From: a virus
Virus record (IMG/VR): IMGVR_UViG_3300002144_000284
Location: 1-30,323 of that record
Length of the DNA: 30,323 nucleotides
Direction: 5' to 3' (one strand)
Below the pieces are notes generated by a model. The model ran no database searches. It worked only from the letters and a program-made list of their open reading frames with translations, and was not told the DNA's origin. Shown here one piece after another: positions 1 to 8,678 of the stretch (position 1 is the first letter of the stretch; every line of letters begins with the position of its first letter). Both the position numbers and the translations under genes were made by a program.

Positions 1-89
1 CTGGAGTTGATGTTCAATTAGTTTTGACTCCAAATCCAGCAATTAGGCCAGTTACCGTTCGATTTGCACGAATGGGACTTAGGGCATAG
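1..89 (+). CDS. C-terminal end of an upstream gene (partial)
   Basis: The frame beginning at base 3 is open to a TAG at 87-89 and encodes the last 28 residues of a protein, ending RFARMGLRA. The other two forward frames have stops within the first 25 bases. The piece is too short to assign a function. It lies directly before a run of fibre genes on the same strand, so a tail or baseplate protein is a reasonable guess, but only a guess. Confidence 0.6.
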   Translation, partial: GVDVQLVLTPNPAIRPVTVRFARMGLRA

Positions 90-91
90 TT

Positions 92-97
92 AAGGAG
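92..97 (+). promoter_or_regulatory. Shine-Dalgarno site of the first fibre gene
   Basis: AAGGAG lies eight bases before the ATG at 106 and fixes that start. There is no -10-like hexamer at the 5-7 nt spacing seen before many later genes, so this gene is probably translated from a longer upstream transcript. Confidence 0.7.
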
Positions 98-105
98 AAA
101 ATAGA

Positions 106-1215
106 ATGGCAACTGTAGACAAAGACTTTAGGGTCAAGAATGGGCTAGTTGTGGAAGGCACAACAGCTACTGTAAATGGTAATAGCGTTATTACACAGGG
201 CGACGATACTGACGTTTTAAACGAAGGTGCCACAAATCTTTATTACACGGATGGACGTGTAAAAGATGTTCTTACTGGTTCAACACAAACAAATATTTCA
301 ATTACTGAAGTAGAGGGTGCTCTTGTCATTACCGCTGAAAATGGCGTTGCTGACTCAACAACAGATGACCTGTCTGAAGGTTCAACTAACCTTTACTTTA
401 CAGATCAGCGTGCACTAGATGCAACCTCTGCAGCCTACGATGCCGCTGGCTCAGCAGCTACCGCAGAGTCAAACGCAAACGCAAACACGGATAGCCTAAT
501 TGGTGATGGAACGGTAGATGGAACTTCAGGGAATACTGTTACGGATCGAATCAGTACAGCCGTTTCTGATCTTGTAGGCGGTGCTCCAGCACTTCTTGAT
601 ACACTGAATGAACTTGCAGCAGCAATTGCTGACGATGAAGCATTCTCAACTACAGTAACAACGGCTATTGGTGAAAAGGTTGCCAAGGCTGGCGACACCA
701 TGACAGGAGATCTAACTCTTGCTGGTGCTCCAACTTCAGACCTACATGCATCAACAAAGAAGTACGTTGATGACTCTATCAATGCATTAGATACAGATGC
801 TATTGAAGAAGGATCTACAAATCTTTACTTTACCGATGTAAGAGCTGTAGATGCTTTAGAAGCCGTTGTTCCTAACTTTACTGCGGTAGAAATCAATACT
901 GTTTCAAAACAAGTTGCAGCAACAATTAATCTATCAGATACCAGTCAGACAGCCGTATACACCTTTGCCAAGGCAAGCTACAGATCAGCAAAGTTTATCG
1001 TAAAGTCTGCTTACAGCACGCACACAGAAATGTCAGAGGTTCTAGTAACGCTAGACACTTCAGACAACGTAGCTATTACCGAGTATGCAATTGTTTCTAC
1101 TAATGGAAATCTTTGTACAATTACTGCGGGCATTAGTGGTTCAAACGTTGAACTGCTAGCTACCGCTGGAACTGCCGATACAGACGTCACTGTATTTGGT
1201 ACACTTATAGCATAG
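106..1215 (+). CDS. Modular tail-fibre protein with NLYFTD repeats
   Basis: A 369-residue modular structural protein. The first ~35 residues (KDFRVKNGLVVEG..ATVNG) match the N-terminus of the next gene and look like a shared attachment module. Three copies of EGSTNLYFTD.R..DA follow, near residues 40, 90 and 237; this repeat is common in fibre proteins of aquatic phages. Residues ~155-225 hold a DTLNELAAAIADD segment and then GDTMTGDLTLAGAPTSDLHA..KKYVD, a fibre-shaft motif. The C-terminal ~120 residues are beta-rich and unrecognised. No enzymatic motif is visible. The role is inferred as a fibre shaft or connector. The ATG at 106 has a good SD. Confidence 0.8.
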   Translation: MATVDKDFRVKNGLVVEGTTATVNGNSVITQGDDTDVLNEGATNLYYTDGRVKDVLTGSTQTNISITEVEGALVITAENGVADSTTDDLSEGSTNLYFTDQRALDATSAAYDAAGSAATAESNANANTDSLIGDGTVDGTSGNTVTDRISTAVSDLVGGAPALLDTLNELAAAIADDEAFSTTVTTAIGEKVAKAGDTMTGDLTLAGAPTSDLHASTKKYVDDSINALDTDAIEEGSTNLYFTDVRAVDALEAVVPNFTAVEINTVSKQVAATINLSDTSQTAVYTFAKASYRSAKFIVKSAYSTHTEMSEVLVTLDTSDNVAITEYAIVSTNGNLCTITAGISGSNVELLATAGTADTDVTVFGTLIA

Positions 1216-1222
1216 ATATTAT

Positions 1223-1227
1223 GGAGG
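1223..1227 (+). promoter_or_regulatory. Shine-Dalgarno site supporting a TTG start
   Basis: GGAGG at 1223-1227, nine bases before TTG at 1237, supports the unusual TTG as the true start. The protein then begins MATNSKDFKIKNGL, aligning with the start of the preceding fibre gene. Confidence 0.65.
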
Positions 1228-1236
1228 TGGTAGCAC

Positions 1237-1953
1237 TTGGCTACAAATAGCAAAGACTTTAAGATCAAAAATGGTCTTATTGTTGAAGGTGCTACCGCCA
1301 CCGTAAATGGTGACAATGTAATCACTGAAGCTTCTAGTATTTCTAATCTTTCAGATGTAGACACTTCTGGTGTTGCAGATTCTCAAGCTTTAGTCTATGA
1401 CTTTGCTACTGGAAAGTGGATTCCTGGATCAGCAGTTGGAGGAGGGGGTGGTGGAAGTTATACCATTTCTGCTACCGCTCCAGGAACACCATCAGATGGA
1501 GATGTCTGGTTTGACTCAACAGATGGACTATCATACATTTATTACGTTGATGTGGATACCGCACAGTGGGTAGAGATTTCTGGAGCACAGGGTGCTCCAG
1601 GACCAGGTATTGCAGATGGCGGTACCACTGGACAAATCTTAACAAAATCTTCTAACAACAACTACGACACTGCCTGGCAAAATCTTGTATTAGACAAGTC
1701 TGTATCAGAATTAACAGATACAAATATTTCAGAACCAGCAGATGGCGAATCTTTGGTTTATGACGGTTCTCAGTGGATAAATGAAGATGTAAGCATTCCC
1801 TATGTCTCTGCAGCACCAACACCAGTTGCTGGCAAGCTATGGATTGATTCATCAAACCCAGCAGAGCCAGTCTTAAAGGTGTATAATGGTGTAGACTGGA
1901 TACCAGTTTCTGGTTCTGGCGGATTAGTAGACTTTTTCTTAATGGGGGCATAA
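1237..1953 (+). CDS. Modular fibre protein, TTG start
   Basis: 238 residues. The N-terminal ~30 residues (KDFKIKNGLIVEG.TATVNG) repeat the attachment module of the gene at 106. Then come small tiles found throughout the window: LSDVD...ALVYD..TGKWI (~38-63), a GDVWFDS...YIYYVD.D..QW tile (~85-112), a short collagen-like GAQGAPGPG, a GGTTGQILTKSS..NYDTAW tile, LTDTNISEPADGESLVYDG and a final LWIDSS..KVYNG.DW tile. It ends in a hydrophobic tail, FFLMGA. The next gene starts directly after the stop, with GGGGG in this gene's last codons serving as its SD. With 1954 and 2736 it forms a three-gene set that recurs at 14632 and 16132. Confidence 0.8.
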   Translation: MATNSKDFKIKNGLIVEGATATVNGDNVITEASSISNLSDVDTSGVADSQALVYDFATGKWIPGSAVGGGGGGSYTISATAPGTPSDGDVWFDSTDGLSYIYYVDVDTAQWVEISGAQGAPGPGIADGGTTGQILTKSSNNNYDTAWQNLVLDKSVSELTDTNISEPADGESLVYDGSQWINEDVSIPYVSAAPTPVAGKLWIDSSNPAEPVLKVYNGVDWIPVSGSGGLVDFFLMGA

Positions 1954-2736
1954 GTGGCACAAACATACAAGGTTGCAGGACAATCGTATACTCAGCAAAC
2001 AACTAGAAACGTAACAGATAAAGCTGTTTCTAATAATGTTGTAACGCTTACAACAGATGTGAATCACAACATTGTTGTTGGCCAGTCTGTTACCCTCGCA
2101 GAAACCAGTCAGTCTACAGCCGTAAGCAACAAAGAACTTACTAGCAATGTTGCCACATTAACTATTGGCGCTCACAGAATTACTGCTGGACAATCAGTAA
2201 CCGTAAGCATTTCTGACGCTACATTTGACGGAAGTCACATAGTTACAGCAACAACACCAACCACAATCACTTACAATTTAATTGCAAGCGACGTTGCATC
2301 CGCCTCAGCATCTGGAACGGTAGTATACTTAGACCTAGCATTTAATGGAACATTCGTTGTTGATAGTAATCCAACCACCACAACATTCACTTACACCAGG
2401 GTTGCAGAAGATATAGCTTCTACCGCTGCTTCTGGCCTTACCGCAACTCATATTCCCTGGAATGTTGTAACCACCTGCCCTGCAGGGGTATCTATGGTAA
2501 TCAGCAGCCTTATGATCTGCAATCAATCTTACGGACCAGGTAGATACCAAGTAGCTGTATCTGACAGTCTAGATTTTGAAAACAAAAATATTATTTTCTA
2601 TAATGACGCACTTGACACTTCAGACACCGTCACAATCACTGGAGGAATTGTACTAGACCCCACAAATAAATACCTACTTGTTGCTGCAGATATCGAGGGT
2701 ATCTCTTGTTCAGCATTTGCTGTGGAGGTATCGTAA
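1954..2736 (+). CDS. Beta-rich fibre-associated protein, YKV.GQ family
   Basis: 260 residues from a GTG directly after the preceding TAA. The start MAQTYKVAGQ matches MATSYKVLGQ at 16598, and the C-terminal ~95 residues (TTCPAGVSMVISSLMICN ... VEVS) follow the same plan as the short proteins at 14891 and 16598: a CPAG/VPAA segment, a beta sandwich and an E(I/V)S end. Compared with those ~109-residue paralogues it has an extra insert at ~25-160 containing two VGQSVT/AGQSVT repeats, probably two small beta domains. No enzymatic motif is seen. It sits between a modular fibre gene and a glycine-rich gene, so a connector or tip-assembly role is inferred. Confidence 0.7.
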   Translation: MAQTYKVAGQSYTQQTTRNVTDKAVSNNVVTLTTDVNHNIVVGQSVTLAETSQSTAVSNKELTSNVATLTIGAHRITAGQSVTVSISDATFDGSHIVTATTPTTITYNLIASDVASASASGTVVYLDLAFNGTFVVDSNPTTTTFTYTRVAEDIASTAASGLTATHIPWNVVTTCPAGVSMVISSLMICNQSYGPGRYQVAVSDSLDFENKNIIFYNDALDTSDTVTITGGIVLDPTNKYLLVAADIEGISCSAFAVEVS

Positions 2737-3668
2737 TGGCTGTAACAAGAAATGATTCAAATTCACCACTACCATACTTTGGACCACTTTCTGGTATTTC
2801 AGGATATGCTAATCGTGGTGGTGAAATATTTCACTATGTTTCAAATCAAACAAACCCATACGATGTTTTGAATGCAACGTACAGAGTTCACGTTTTTGAT
2901 AGGCCAGGAGAACAGGCAATTTATTTTGATAGGGCTGGATCAGTAGACGTTTTGGCCATTGGTGGTGGTGGATCCGGCGGAACAGCGTACGAGGGATACC
3001 AATGTGGAGGCGGAGGTGGCGCTGGTGGATTGCTAGAAAGTTATAATGTGGCTGTCGGACAAGGAGAAACAAGGATTAGTGTTGGGGTGGGTGGAGTAGG
3101 ACAGACTACTCACAGCGGTGAGCTATACGATAGATATTTTGGAGAAGATTCCAGGTTTGGGTCATTAATAGCTTTTGGCGGCGGTTTTGGCGGCTCTAGG
3201 GGCAACAATTATTACCCGACAGCAACCGGAGGTTCTGGTGGTGGCGCAAGCGATACAGTTGCTAGCGGAGGCTCAGGTGTTCCAGGACAGGGAAACCCCG
3301 GAGGAGATACGACATATAGTTGGGATCAGGCAGCTGGTGGCGGCGGTGCCGGAGAGCCGGGCGCATCTATTACAGGTCAAAATCAATTAGGCCACGGAGG
3401 CGACGGAAGGTCTGTTGCTTTTTATAGCAATACTGCATATTATTATGCTGGGGGTGGCGCTGGAGCAACTAGTAAAACAGGAAATGGAGACCCACAAGGC
3501 GGTTTGGGTGGTGGAGCAAGTGTTATGGCTGGTTACGCAAAAGTTGGTAGTGATGCTAACTTTTATGGTGGTGGCGGTGCAGGAGGAAACGCCAACACTT
3601 CAAACGGTTGGTATTACGGTGGCGGGGGCTATCAAGGTTTAGTTATGGTTAGGTATAGGATTGGATAA
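2736..3668 (+). CDS. Glycine-rich adhesin-like protein 1
   Basis: 310 residues. I chose ATG 2736, which overlaps the upstream stop (TAATG) and has GGAGG at 2723-2727, rather than an upstream in-frame TTG at 2706. Residues ~1-60 include ATYRVHVF, the Y(K/R)VH.F lead-in seen in most glycine-rich paralogues here. From ~70 (VDVLAIGGGGSGG) to the end is a glycine-rich domain with runs of GGGG and Tyr/Asn loops, ending GLVMVRYRIG. The domain resembles the Pfam Gly_rich_2 type and the polyglycine-helix adhesins of phage fibres such as S16 gp38. Inferred role: receptor-binding tip. No signal peptide or membrane segment is seen. Confidence 0.8.
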   Translation: MAVTRNDSNSPLPYFGPLSGISGYANRGGEIFHYVSNQTNPYDVLNATYRVHVFDRPGEQAIYFDRAGSVDVLAIGGGGSGGTAYEGYQCGGGGGAGGLLESYNVAVGQGETRISVGVGGVGQTTHSGELYDRYFGEDSRFGSLIAFGGGFGGSRGNNYYPTATGGSGGGASDTVASGGSGVPGQGNPGGDTTYSWDQAAGGGGAGEPGASITGQNQLGHGGDGRSVAFYSNTAYYYAGGGAGATSKTGNGDPQGGLGGGASVMAGYAKVGSDANFYGGGGAGGNANTSNGWYYGGGGYQGLVMVRYRIG

Positions 3669-4600
3669 TGGCAGTAAATAAAATTAAGCAGTACTCTGGA
3701 ACTTTTGAATACATTTATACCCCCTCGCGCCCTGGTGCATACGCAGCTAATGGTGGAGACATTACCCTGTTTACTTCAGAAATTGGTGGGGGTGGAAGAA
3801 ACGTAAAAGGTGCAACATATAGAGTTCATAAATTTACTAGCTCCTCATCTATTACTTTTGATCAGGCTGGTTATATCGACCTCCTTGTTGTTGGTGGGGG
3901 CGGAGCAGGTGGAGCTTCCTATAACCACGACATGGGCGGTGGAGGCGGTGGTGGAGGCCTCATTGAGCGCTACAATCACTATGTAGACGCTACGACATAT
4001 TCTATTAGTGTTGGTGCTGGCGGAACACCATCTAACGGAGCAGTATTAAATGCCAGGGGCGGAGACTCTTCTTTTGGAAATGTTGTTGCTTTTGGTGGTG
4101 GCAGAGGTAATAATAGATATGCAACATATGACAGAACATATATGGCAGGTGGATCCGGAGGTGGTGGCGCAGACAATAGCGACCTCGGTGGATCCAGCAT
4201 AGAAGGCCAAGGATTTGATGGTGGTGGAGGCTGGTCAGATGTTTCTGGTGGCGGTGGTGGAGCCGGTGGCTCTGGCGGATCTCCTCTAGGTGGATACATA
4301 ACTCCTTTTGGTGGCGCTGGAAAGCCAACATATTTCGACAACGATACTGGCGATTGGATGGCTGGAGGCGGTGCAGGCTCTTATAGAAACAGCAGGCGTG
4401 CCGAAAGAGGTATTGCCCTAGGTGGTCGCGGTGGAGGAGGCGATGGTGGCACAGACGGAGACGGAGAAAACAATCGACTAGGAAATGTTGCCACATATTA
4501 CGGCAGTGGAGGTGCTGCAGGGTATTCTTCATCGGCTAACTGGTATTATGGCGGAGCTGGATACAAAGGTATCGTAATTGTCAGGTATCTAATAACTTAG
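3668..4600 (+). CDS. Glycine-rich adhesin-like protein 2
   Basis: 310 residues, the same length as its upstream neighbour and started by a TAATG overlap with it, so the pair looks like a tandem duplication that has diverged. The lead-in ATYRVHKF is at ~50, followed by YIDLLVVGGGGAGG and a glycine-rich body with GGGGGGGG, GSGGGG and GGGGDGG stretches, ending KGIVIVRYLIT. Tyr, Asn, Arg and Trp between the glycine runs are plausible exposed loop-tip residues. Inferred to be a receptor-binding adhesin. It lacks the C-terminal FTAGT.TVTF extension found in the paralogues at 6270, 7278, 8665 and 16939. Confidence 0.8.
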   Translation: MAVNKIKQYSGTFEYIYTPSRPGAYAANGGDITLFTSEIGGGGRNVKGATYRVHKFTSSSSITFDQAGYIDLLVVGGGGAGGASYNHDMGGGGGGGGLIERYNHYVDATTYSISVGAGGTPSNGAVLNARGGDSSFGNVVAFGGGRGNNRYATYDRTYMAGGSGGGGADNSDLGGSSIEGQGFDGGGGWSDVSGGGGGAGGSGGSPLGGYITPFGGAGKPTYFDNDTGDWMAGGGAGSYRNSRRAERGIALGGRGGGGDGGTDGDGENNRLGNVATYYGSGGAAGYSSSANWYYGGAGYKGIVIVRYLIT

Positions 4601-4609
4601 GGGTAATAT

Positions 4610-6007
4610 ATGGCATTAAACTTTCCTTCAAACCCAGTAGATGGACAAGCATTTGGAAATTATACCTATAATTCCACAAAGGGTGTTTGGTCAGCTTCTG
4701 CTACCCCTCCAAGATATACAGTTTCTCCAAATATTCCAGCCTCAGCTGGTAATGGTGATGTTTGGTTTAATTCTGAAACCGCAAGATCATATATTTACTA
4801 TGTAGATGCTGATACTGCCCAGTGGGTTGAAATTGGAGGAACAGAGGGAACTCAGGGAGTCTTGCCTTCTCTTGGAGATGCCCCCGACGTTGACGTAACA
4901 GGTCTTGCAGACGGAGACACTCTTGTTTATGATTCTGCCACTAGCAAATGGGTCCCAGGAGAAGCTGGTGGAAAATTTACTGTTTCTGGTACCGCTCCAG
5001 CAGGGGCAGAGAATGGAGATACTTGGTTTAAGTCAGATGATGGAAAAACATATATCTACTACGTCGATGCAGACGGTGGTCAATGGGTAGAGATCGCATC
5101 GAATACCACGGGGTATTTAGACATTGGTCAACTTAATGATGTAACAATTGTTTCTCCTACTACTGGACAAGCATTAACATATAATGGTAGTGGATGGGTT
5201 AATGCTACCCCTGCAAGCACGGTAGGTTCTTTAACCGATACAACAATCTCTACACCAGCAGACGGGCAAGCTCTTGTTTATGATTCTGCTTCTGGTAATT
5301 GGATTAACGCAGCCGCTGCTGGCGGGGTAGAAATTTCAGCTACCGCTCCAGTAGCACCATCACCTGGAGACTTATGGTTTAACTCTACTCAAGCTAAAGT
5401 TTATGTTTATTATGATGATGGAACCTCTTCTCAATGGGTTTCAGCTATTGGTGGACTAGCAGCACAGAGCGGTACCGATGGACAGTTTTTAATTCATGAT
5501 GGCACTGAGTGGGTGGCTTCTGCTTTGGCATCATCTAATATGCCTACTGGAAGTATTTTGCAGGTTGTGTCCACCACTAAGACAGACACCTTTTCAATGG
5601 CATCCGCAACTTTCGCGGATGTAACAGGCTTGTCCGTTTCAATCACGCCTCAAAGCACAAGTTCAAAAATCTTAGTTTCTTATGATGTTCAGACTGGTGG
5701 CCCTGGTTATTCGACTGGTCAGTCAATGCTCAGACTTCTACGCGATTCGACACCTATAGCTATTGGTGATTCTGCGGGTATCAGGATTTTGGCAACCACC
5801 GGAGCTACAAATGGACAAAATGGTTCTAGCGATACAAACAGCGCACACTATCTAGACTCTCCCGCTACCGTCTCTACCCTGACATACAAGATTCAGATAA
5901 GGCAAAGTGTTGGAACAGGATATGTCAACAAAAGCTCGCTAGACGCGGACAACACTTATTATGGGCGAACAGTATCAACCATCACGGTTATGGAGGTGGC
6001 AGGCTAA
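4610..6007 (+). CDS. Modular fibre protein with LNFP N-module and QVVSTTKTDTF C-domain
   Basis: 465 residues; AGGGG at 4599-4603 is a likely SD. Residues 1-30 (MALNFPSNPVDG..F.NYTY..T.GVW) are the first of nine copies in the window of a putative N-terminal anchoring module. Tiles follow: three GD.WF...(Y)YIYYVD.D..QW units (~47-75, ~135-162, ~252-278) alternate with LxDxxI..P.DGQALVYD..W units (~90-116, ~175-198, ~207-232). Residues ~310-465 (MPTGSILQVVSTTKTDTF ... STITVMEVAG) form a distinct C-terminal beta domain that I recognise as common at the ends of aquatic phage fibre proteins. Inferred to be a fibre subunit. The small gene at 6007 overlaps its stop and may encode its chaperone. Confidence 0.8.
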   Translation: MALNFPSNPVDGQAFGNYTYNSTKGVWSASATPPRYTVSPNIPASAGNGDVWFNSETARSYIYYVDADTAQWVEIGGTEGTQGVLPSLGDAPDVDVTGLADGDTLVYDSATSKWVPGEAGGKFTVSGTAPAGAENGDTWFKSDDGKTYIYYVDADGGQWVEIASNTTGYLDIGQLNDVTIVSPTTGQALTYNGSGWVNATPASTVGSLTDTTISTPADGQALVYDSASGNWINAAAAGGVEISATAPVAPSPGDLWFNSTQAKVYVYYDDGTSSQWVSAIGGLAAQSGTDGQFLIHDGTEWVASALASSNMPTGSILQVVSTTKTDTFSMASATFADVTGLSVSITPQSTSSKILVSYDVQTGGPGYSTGQSMLRLLRDSTPIAIGDSAGIRILATTGATNGQNGSSDTNSAHYLDSPATVSTLTYKIQIRQSVGTGYVNKSSLDADNTYYGRTVSTITVMEVAG

Positions 6008-6270
6008 TGGATATTGCAACGATTCTTACCAAGCGTTACCCAGGGTCCGAGTGGACTCTCAACGGTGACAACTACTCAGGGCTGACCTGGCTATCCGACA
6101 CCCCCAAACCAACCCTTGCTGAAATCGAAGGGCATTGGGAAGACGTACAACTAGAAATTGCTACAGAAGCACAATCAAAGATAGATGCTAAAGCTAGTGC
6201 AATTAGTAAACTACAAGCTCTTGGATTAACTGTTGAAGAAGTACAGGTTGCTTTCGGTTTGGAGGCATAA
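6007..6270 (+). CDS. Small XkdW-like or fibre-chaperone-like protein
   Basis: 87 residues, started by a TAATG overlap with the fibre gene and preceded by GGAGG. The pattern YPG..W.L.GD.Y..L.W......PT..E (~10-42) followed by a charged helix (~45-70) and a small KLQALGLT.EEV..AFGL C-terminal helix pair resembles XkdW-like and other short proteins placed after phage fibre genes, often regarded as assembly chaperones. The family assignment comes from sequence feel and position and is moderate. It is the only copy in the window and sits between a fibre with a C-terminal beta domain and a fused N-module/glycine-rich protein. Confidence 0.6.
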   Translation: MDIATILTKRYPGSEWTLNGDNYSGLTWLSDTPKPTLAEIEGHWEDVQLEIATEAQSKIDAKASAISKLQALGLTVEEVQVAFGLEA

Positions 6271-7262
6271 TGACTAACATAAACTTTCCTAATAGTCCTG
6301 TAGATCAAGAAGTGTTTGGTGATCATATTTGGAACGATACCGTTGGTATTTGGGAATGGTATGTTTTGCCTGGAAACACTACCGCTGAGGATTTGCTATT
6401 AGCTGGAGAGGTTATTTCCTACGAGTTAGATTTTTTTGTTGTGTCTGGTGGTGGAGCCGGAGGCGGCTATGTCGGAGGGGGTGGTGGAGCTGGAGGGATC
6501 CTACAGTCATCTGCTCCAGCGGGTGGGGCATTGCCCAGTTCTTTTAGTTTGTCTATTGGTGCAGGGGCACCAAGCGCCGCAGCGAGCGGTTCTTCTTCAA
6601 CATTTGTCGTTTCTCCAGTCGGAGGCGGAAGAGGTGGAACAGGTGGAAATGCATACCAGTATGCACCAACAACAGGAGGTTCTGGCGGTGGTGGCGGTTC
6701 TACAGATGCTCATTTAACGGGACAAAATGGAACAACTGGACAGGGAAACAGGGGGGGTAATTCACCGGGAAACTCTGGTTGGTTTACTAGTGGCGGTGGT
6801 GGTGGAGCTGGAGAAGTAGGACAAACCCCAGCAACAACTTCTTCCGTTGGGGGCAACGGTGGGGCAGGAATTTCAAACAACTGGACTGGTGAAACTTTTT
6901 ATTATGGAGGCGGCGGTGGTGGTAGTTATGCAGCCGCAAACTCTTCATCGCTCAAAGGGCAAGGAGGTCTTGGTGGAGGAGGAGACGGAGGGTTGCACGA
7001 ATATGGAAGTGGTGCAACACTAGTTTCCCCAGGCAATGGGTCTACTAATACCGGTGGGGGCGGTGGTGGTGCTCATATAGTAGGAGTTTCGGCGTCAACA
7101 TCTTCTGGAGGATCTGGAGTAGTAATTTTTAGAGCTTCCACAAGTGCTGTAGTTTCTTTCTCAGTAGGCCTTACCGAAGCCAACGGCGGTGTTGGCCAAA
7201 CCGTAGGTGCCTATAAAGTATACACCGTAACAGCAGGAACAGGAACAGTAACTATTTCTTAA
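6270..7262 (+). CDS. Fused N-module and glycine-rich adhesin 3
   Basis: 330 residues, TAATG overlap with the upstream gene, with TTGGAGG as SD. Residues 1-30 (MTNINFPNSPVDQEVFG...W.DT.GIW) are a diverged copy of the LNFP N-module. It passes almost directly into the glycine-rich body from ~50 (LDFFVVSGGGAGGG) without intervening YIYY tiles, the shortest fused architecture in the set. After SGVVIFRAS comes a C-terminal extension of ~35 residues ending KVYTVTAGTGTVTIS, shared in form with 7278, 8665 and 16939. Inferred role: receptor-binding adhesin joined to its own anchor. Confidence 0.8.
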   Translation: MTNINFPNSPVDQEVFGDHIWNDTVGIWEWYVLPGNTTAEDLLLAGEVISYELDFFVVSGGGAGGGYVGGGGGAGGILQSSAPAGGALPSSFSLSIGAGAPSAAASGSSSTFVVSPVGGGRGGTGGNAYQYAPTTGGSGGGGGSTDAHLTGQNGTTGQGNRGGNSPGNSGWFTSGGGGGAGEVGQTPATTSSVGGNGGAGISNNWTGETFYYGGGGGGSYAAANSSSLKGQGGLGGGGDGGLHEYGSGATLVSPGNGSTNTGGGGGGAHIVGVSASTSSGGSGVVIFRASTSAVVSFSVGLTEANGGVGQTVGAYKVYTVTAGTGTVTIS

Positions 7263-7271
7263 TGGTATAAT
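7263..7271 (+). promoter_or_regulatory. Extended -10 promoter, leaderless arrangement
   Basis: TGGTATAAT, a full extended -10 box (TGnTATAAT), begins just after the upstream stop. Six bases separate it from ATG 7278, so transcription starting ~7 nt downstream would begin at or next to the start codon. There is no SD and no convincing -35 at 16-18 nt. Confidence 0.7.
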
Positions 7272-7277
7272 TAACTC

Positions 7278-8660
7278 ATGGCTCTTAACTTTCCCATTAC
7301 CCCAGCAGATGGCGATACATATCAAGGGTATGTGTATGACGCCACTGCAGGAGTCTGGAATTCAGACCCACATCAGATTGCCTCTAGGTTCGTTACGTCC
7401 GCCACAGCTCCTTCTAGCCCCTCTGAGGGGGATGGCTGGTTTGACACTAACACTGCAAAGAGTTATGTGTACTACGACGGGGTATGGGTACAATTAGGAG
7501 CATTGGGTACTGTTGATCTTAATCAGATTGCTGATGTTTCTGTGTCTTCCCCCGCAAATGGAGAGTCGCTAGTTTACGACGGTACTGATTGGACAAACCA
7601 AAACGTATCAGTAGATGTCTATGATGTTAGTTCTGATTCAACAGGAAAATTTGCACTTCCTAAAGGCACTACTGCCCAAAGACCAGTAACTCCAAATAAT
7701 GGTGATATAAGATTTAATACAGAGTCAGAAGAGCCCGAGTGGTATTCTGAAACAGCTGGCCAGTGGATTAAGTTTAGACTCTCCCCATCACAAGATTTTG
7801 AATACTTGGTTATTGCTGGTGGTGGAGGTGCAGGTGGACACTATTCCGGTGGAGGCGGCGGAGCCGGAGGATATCGCTCTTCGGTAGAGGGTCAGCTAAG
7901 CGGAGGCTTGTCTTCAGCCGAATCAAAATTGTCTTTTTCCGCCGGAGATGTGTTTTCCGTAATCGTGGGAGCGGGTGGAGCCGGTTCAACATCTTCTTCT
8001 GGTAGTCAACTAGACGGATCAAAAGGATCAGAATCAATTTTAACAAGCATTGTTTCCGTAGGGGGAGGAGCTGGACCAGGTGGTGGTAGGACTCTGTTAA
8101 GCTCACTTAAAGACGGCGGCTCTGGCGGAGGGGCTTCTGGAAATGTCGCAAACAATATCGGTGGTTTACCAACAACAAATCAGGGCTTTGCTGGTGGAAA
8201 CGCCAGCACTAACGGAGCAAATTATGGAGCTGCCGGTGGTGGTGGCGCGGGGCAGGCTGGTCAAGGAGGAACCCTAAGCTCAAACGGGGCTGGAGGAGAT
8301 GGTATTTTTTCTAATATAACTGGAACTTCTATTCAAAGAGGCGGAGGTGGAGGAGCTGGTGCACACACACCACTAATAGGTGCGCTTGGGGGCGCTGGTG
8401 GCGGCGGCAATGGTGGACAAGGTGGAAATATTTCTGGAGATTCTGGTCTCATAAGCACCGGTGGTGGTGGTGGTGGTGCTTCATATAGTGCTGGCGCGGG
8501 CGCTGCAGGCGGATCGGGTGGAAGCGGAATAGTTGTTGTAAGATATCCAGCAACAATGAATCTAACTATCGGCGGAGGGCTAACATTTACAACAACTGTT
8601 GTTGGAGATAAAAAAGTTACCCAATTTACTGCGGGTACCGATCAGGTTACGGTAGGATAG
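7278..8660 (+). CDS. Fused modular fibre and glycine-rich adhesin 4
   Basis: 460 residues. N-module at 1-30 (MALNFPITPADGDTYQG). One short GDGWFDTN..SYVYYDGVW tile (~50-72) and one ADVSVSSPANGESLVYDG tile (~82-105). A segment ALPKGTTAQRP..PNNGDIRFN..(~118-165), seen in many phage fibre proteins and shared here only with the next gene. The glycine-rich domain runs from ~175 (YLVIAGGGGAGG) to ~425 (SGIVVVRYPA), then the C-terminal extension LTIGGGLTF...FTAGTDQVTVG. It lacks an SD; ATG is placed by the N-module alignment and by the -10 box six bases upstream. Inferred adhesin. Confidence 0.82.
   Translation: MALNFPITPADGDTYQGYVYDATAGVWNSDPHQIASRFVTSATAPSSPSEGDGWFDTNTAKSYVYYDGVWVQLGALGTVDLNQIADVSVSSPANGESLVYDGTDWTNQNVSVDVYDVSSDSTGKFALPKGTTAQRPVTPNNGDIRFNTESEEPEWYSETAGQWIKFRLSPSQDFEYLVIAGGGGAGGHYSGGGGGAGGYRSSVEGQLSGGLSSAESKLSFSAGDVFSVIVGAGGAGSTSSSGSQLDGSKGSESILTSIVSVGGGAGPGGGRTLLSSLKDGGSGGGASGNVANNIGGLPTTNQGFAGGNASTNGANYGAAGGGGAGQAGQGGTLSSNGAGGDGIFSNITGTSIQRGGGGGAGAHTPLIGALGGAGGGGNGGQGGNISGDSGLISTGGGGGGASYSAGAGAAGGSGGSGIVVVRYPATMNLTIGGGLTFTTTVVGDKKVTQFTAGTDQVTVG
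8653..8658 (+). promoter_or_regulatory. Weak -10-like box before a gene without SD
   Basis: TAGGAT overlaps the end of the upstream gene and is six bases from ATG 8665, the same geometry as the stronger boxes. Only four of six bases match TATAAT, and it is preceded by CGG rather than TGn. It may be a decayed or weak promoter. The following 20 bases are identical to those after the box at 9905. Confidence 0.4.
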
Positions 8661-8678
8661 ATATATGGTAGCTTTAAA
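8659..8678 (+). repeat. 20-bp direct repeat at cassette joint, copy 1
   Basis: AGATATATGGTAGCTTTAAA spans the spacer after the -10-like box, the ATG and the first codons of the gene at 8665. An identical copy occurs at 9911-9930 at the same place in the next gene. The downstream coding sequence diverges soon after. Confidence 0.8.

Noticed and set aside
1590-1620. Collagen-like domain in the fibre genes
   Set aside because: Only three to six Gly-X-Y triplets occur (also in 9917 and 11584); too short to be called a collagen domain, so they are described as linkers.
2706-2735. TTG 2706 as start of the first glycine-rich gene
   Set aside because: ATG 2736 has a TAATG overlap and GGAGG upstream and matches neighbouring starts; the extra ten residues read through the end of the previous gene.
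4032-4532. Long antisense open frames opposite glycine-rich genes, e.g. here and at 21695-22174
   Set aside because: They are Pro-, His- or Leu-rich mirror images of GGN repeats with no SD or independent support.
3000-4600. GGT/GGC-rich runs as a repeat array or CRISPR
   Set aside because: The repeats are irregular, in frame and explained by polyglycine coding; there are no uniform repeats with unique spacers.
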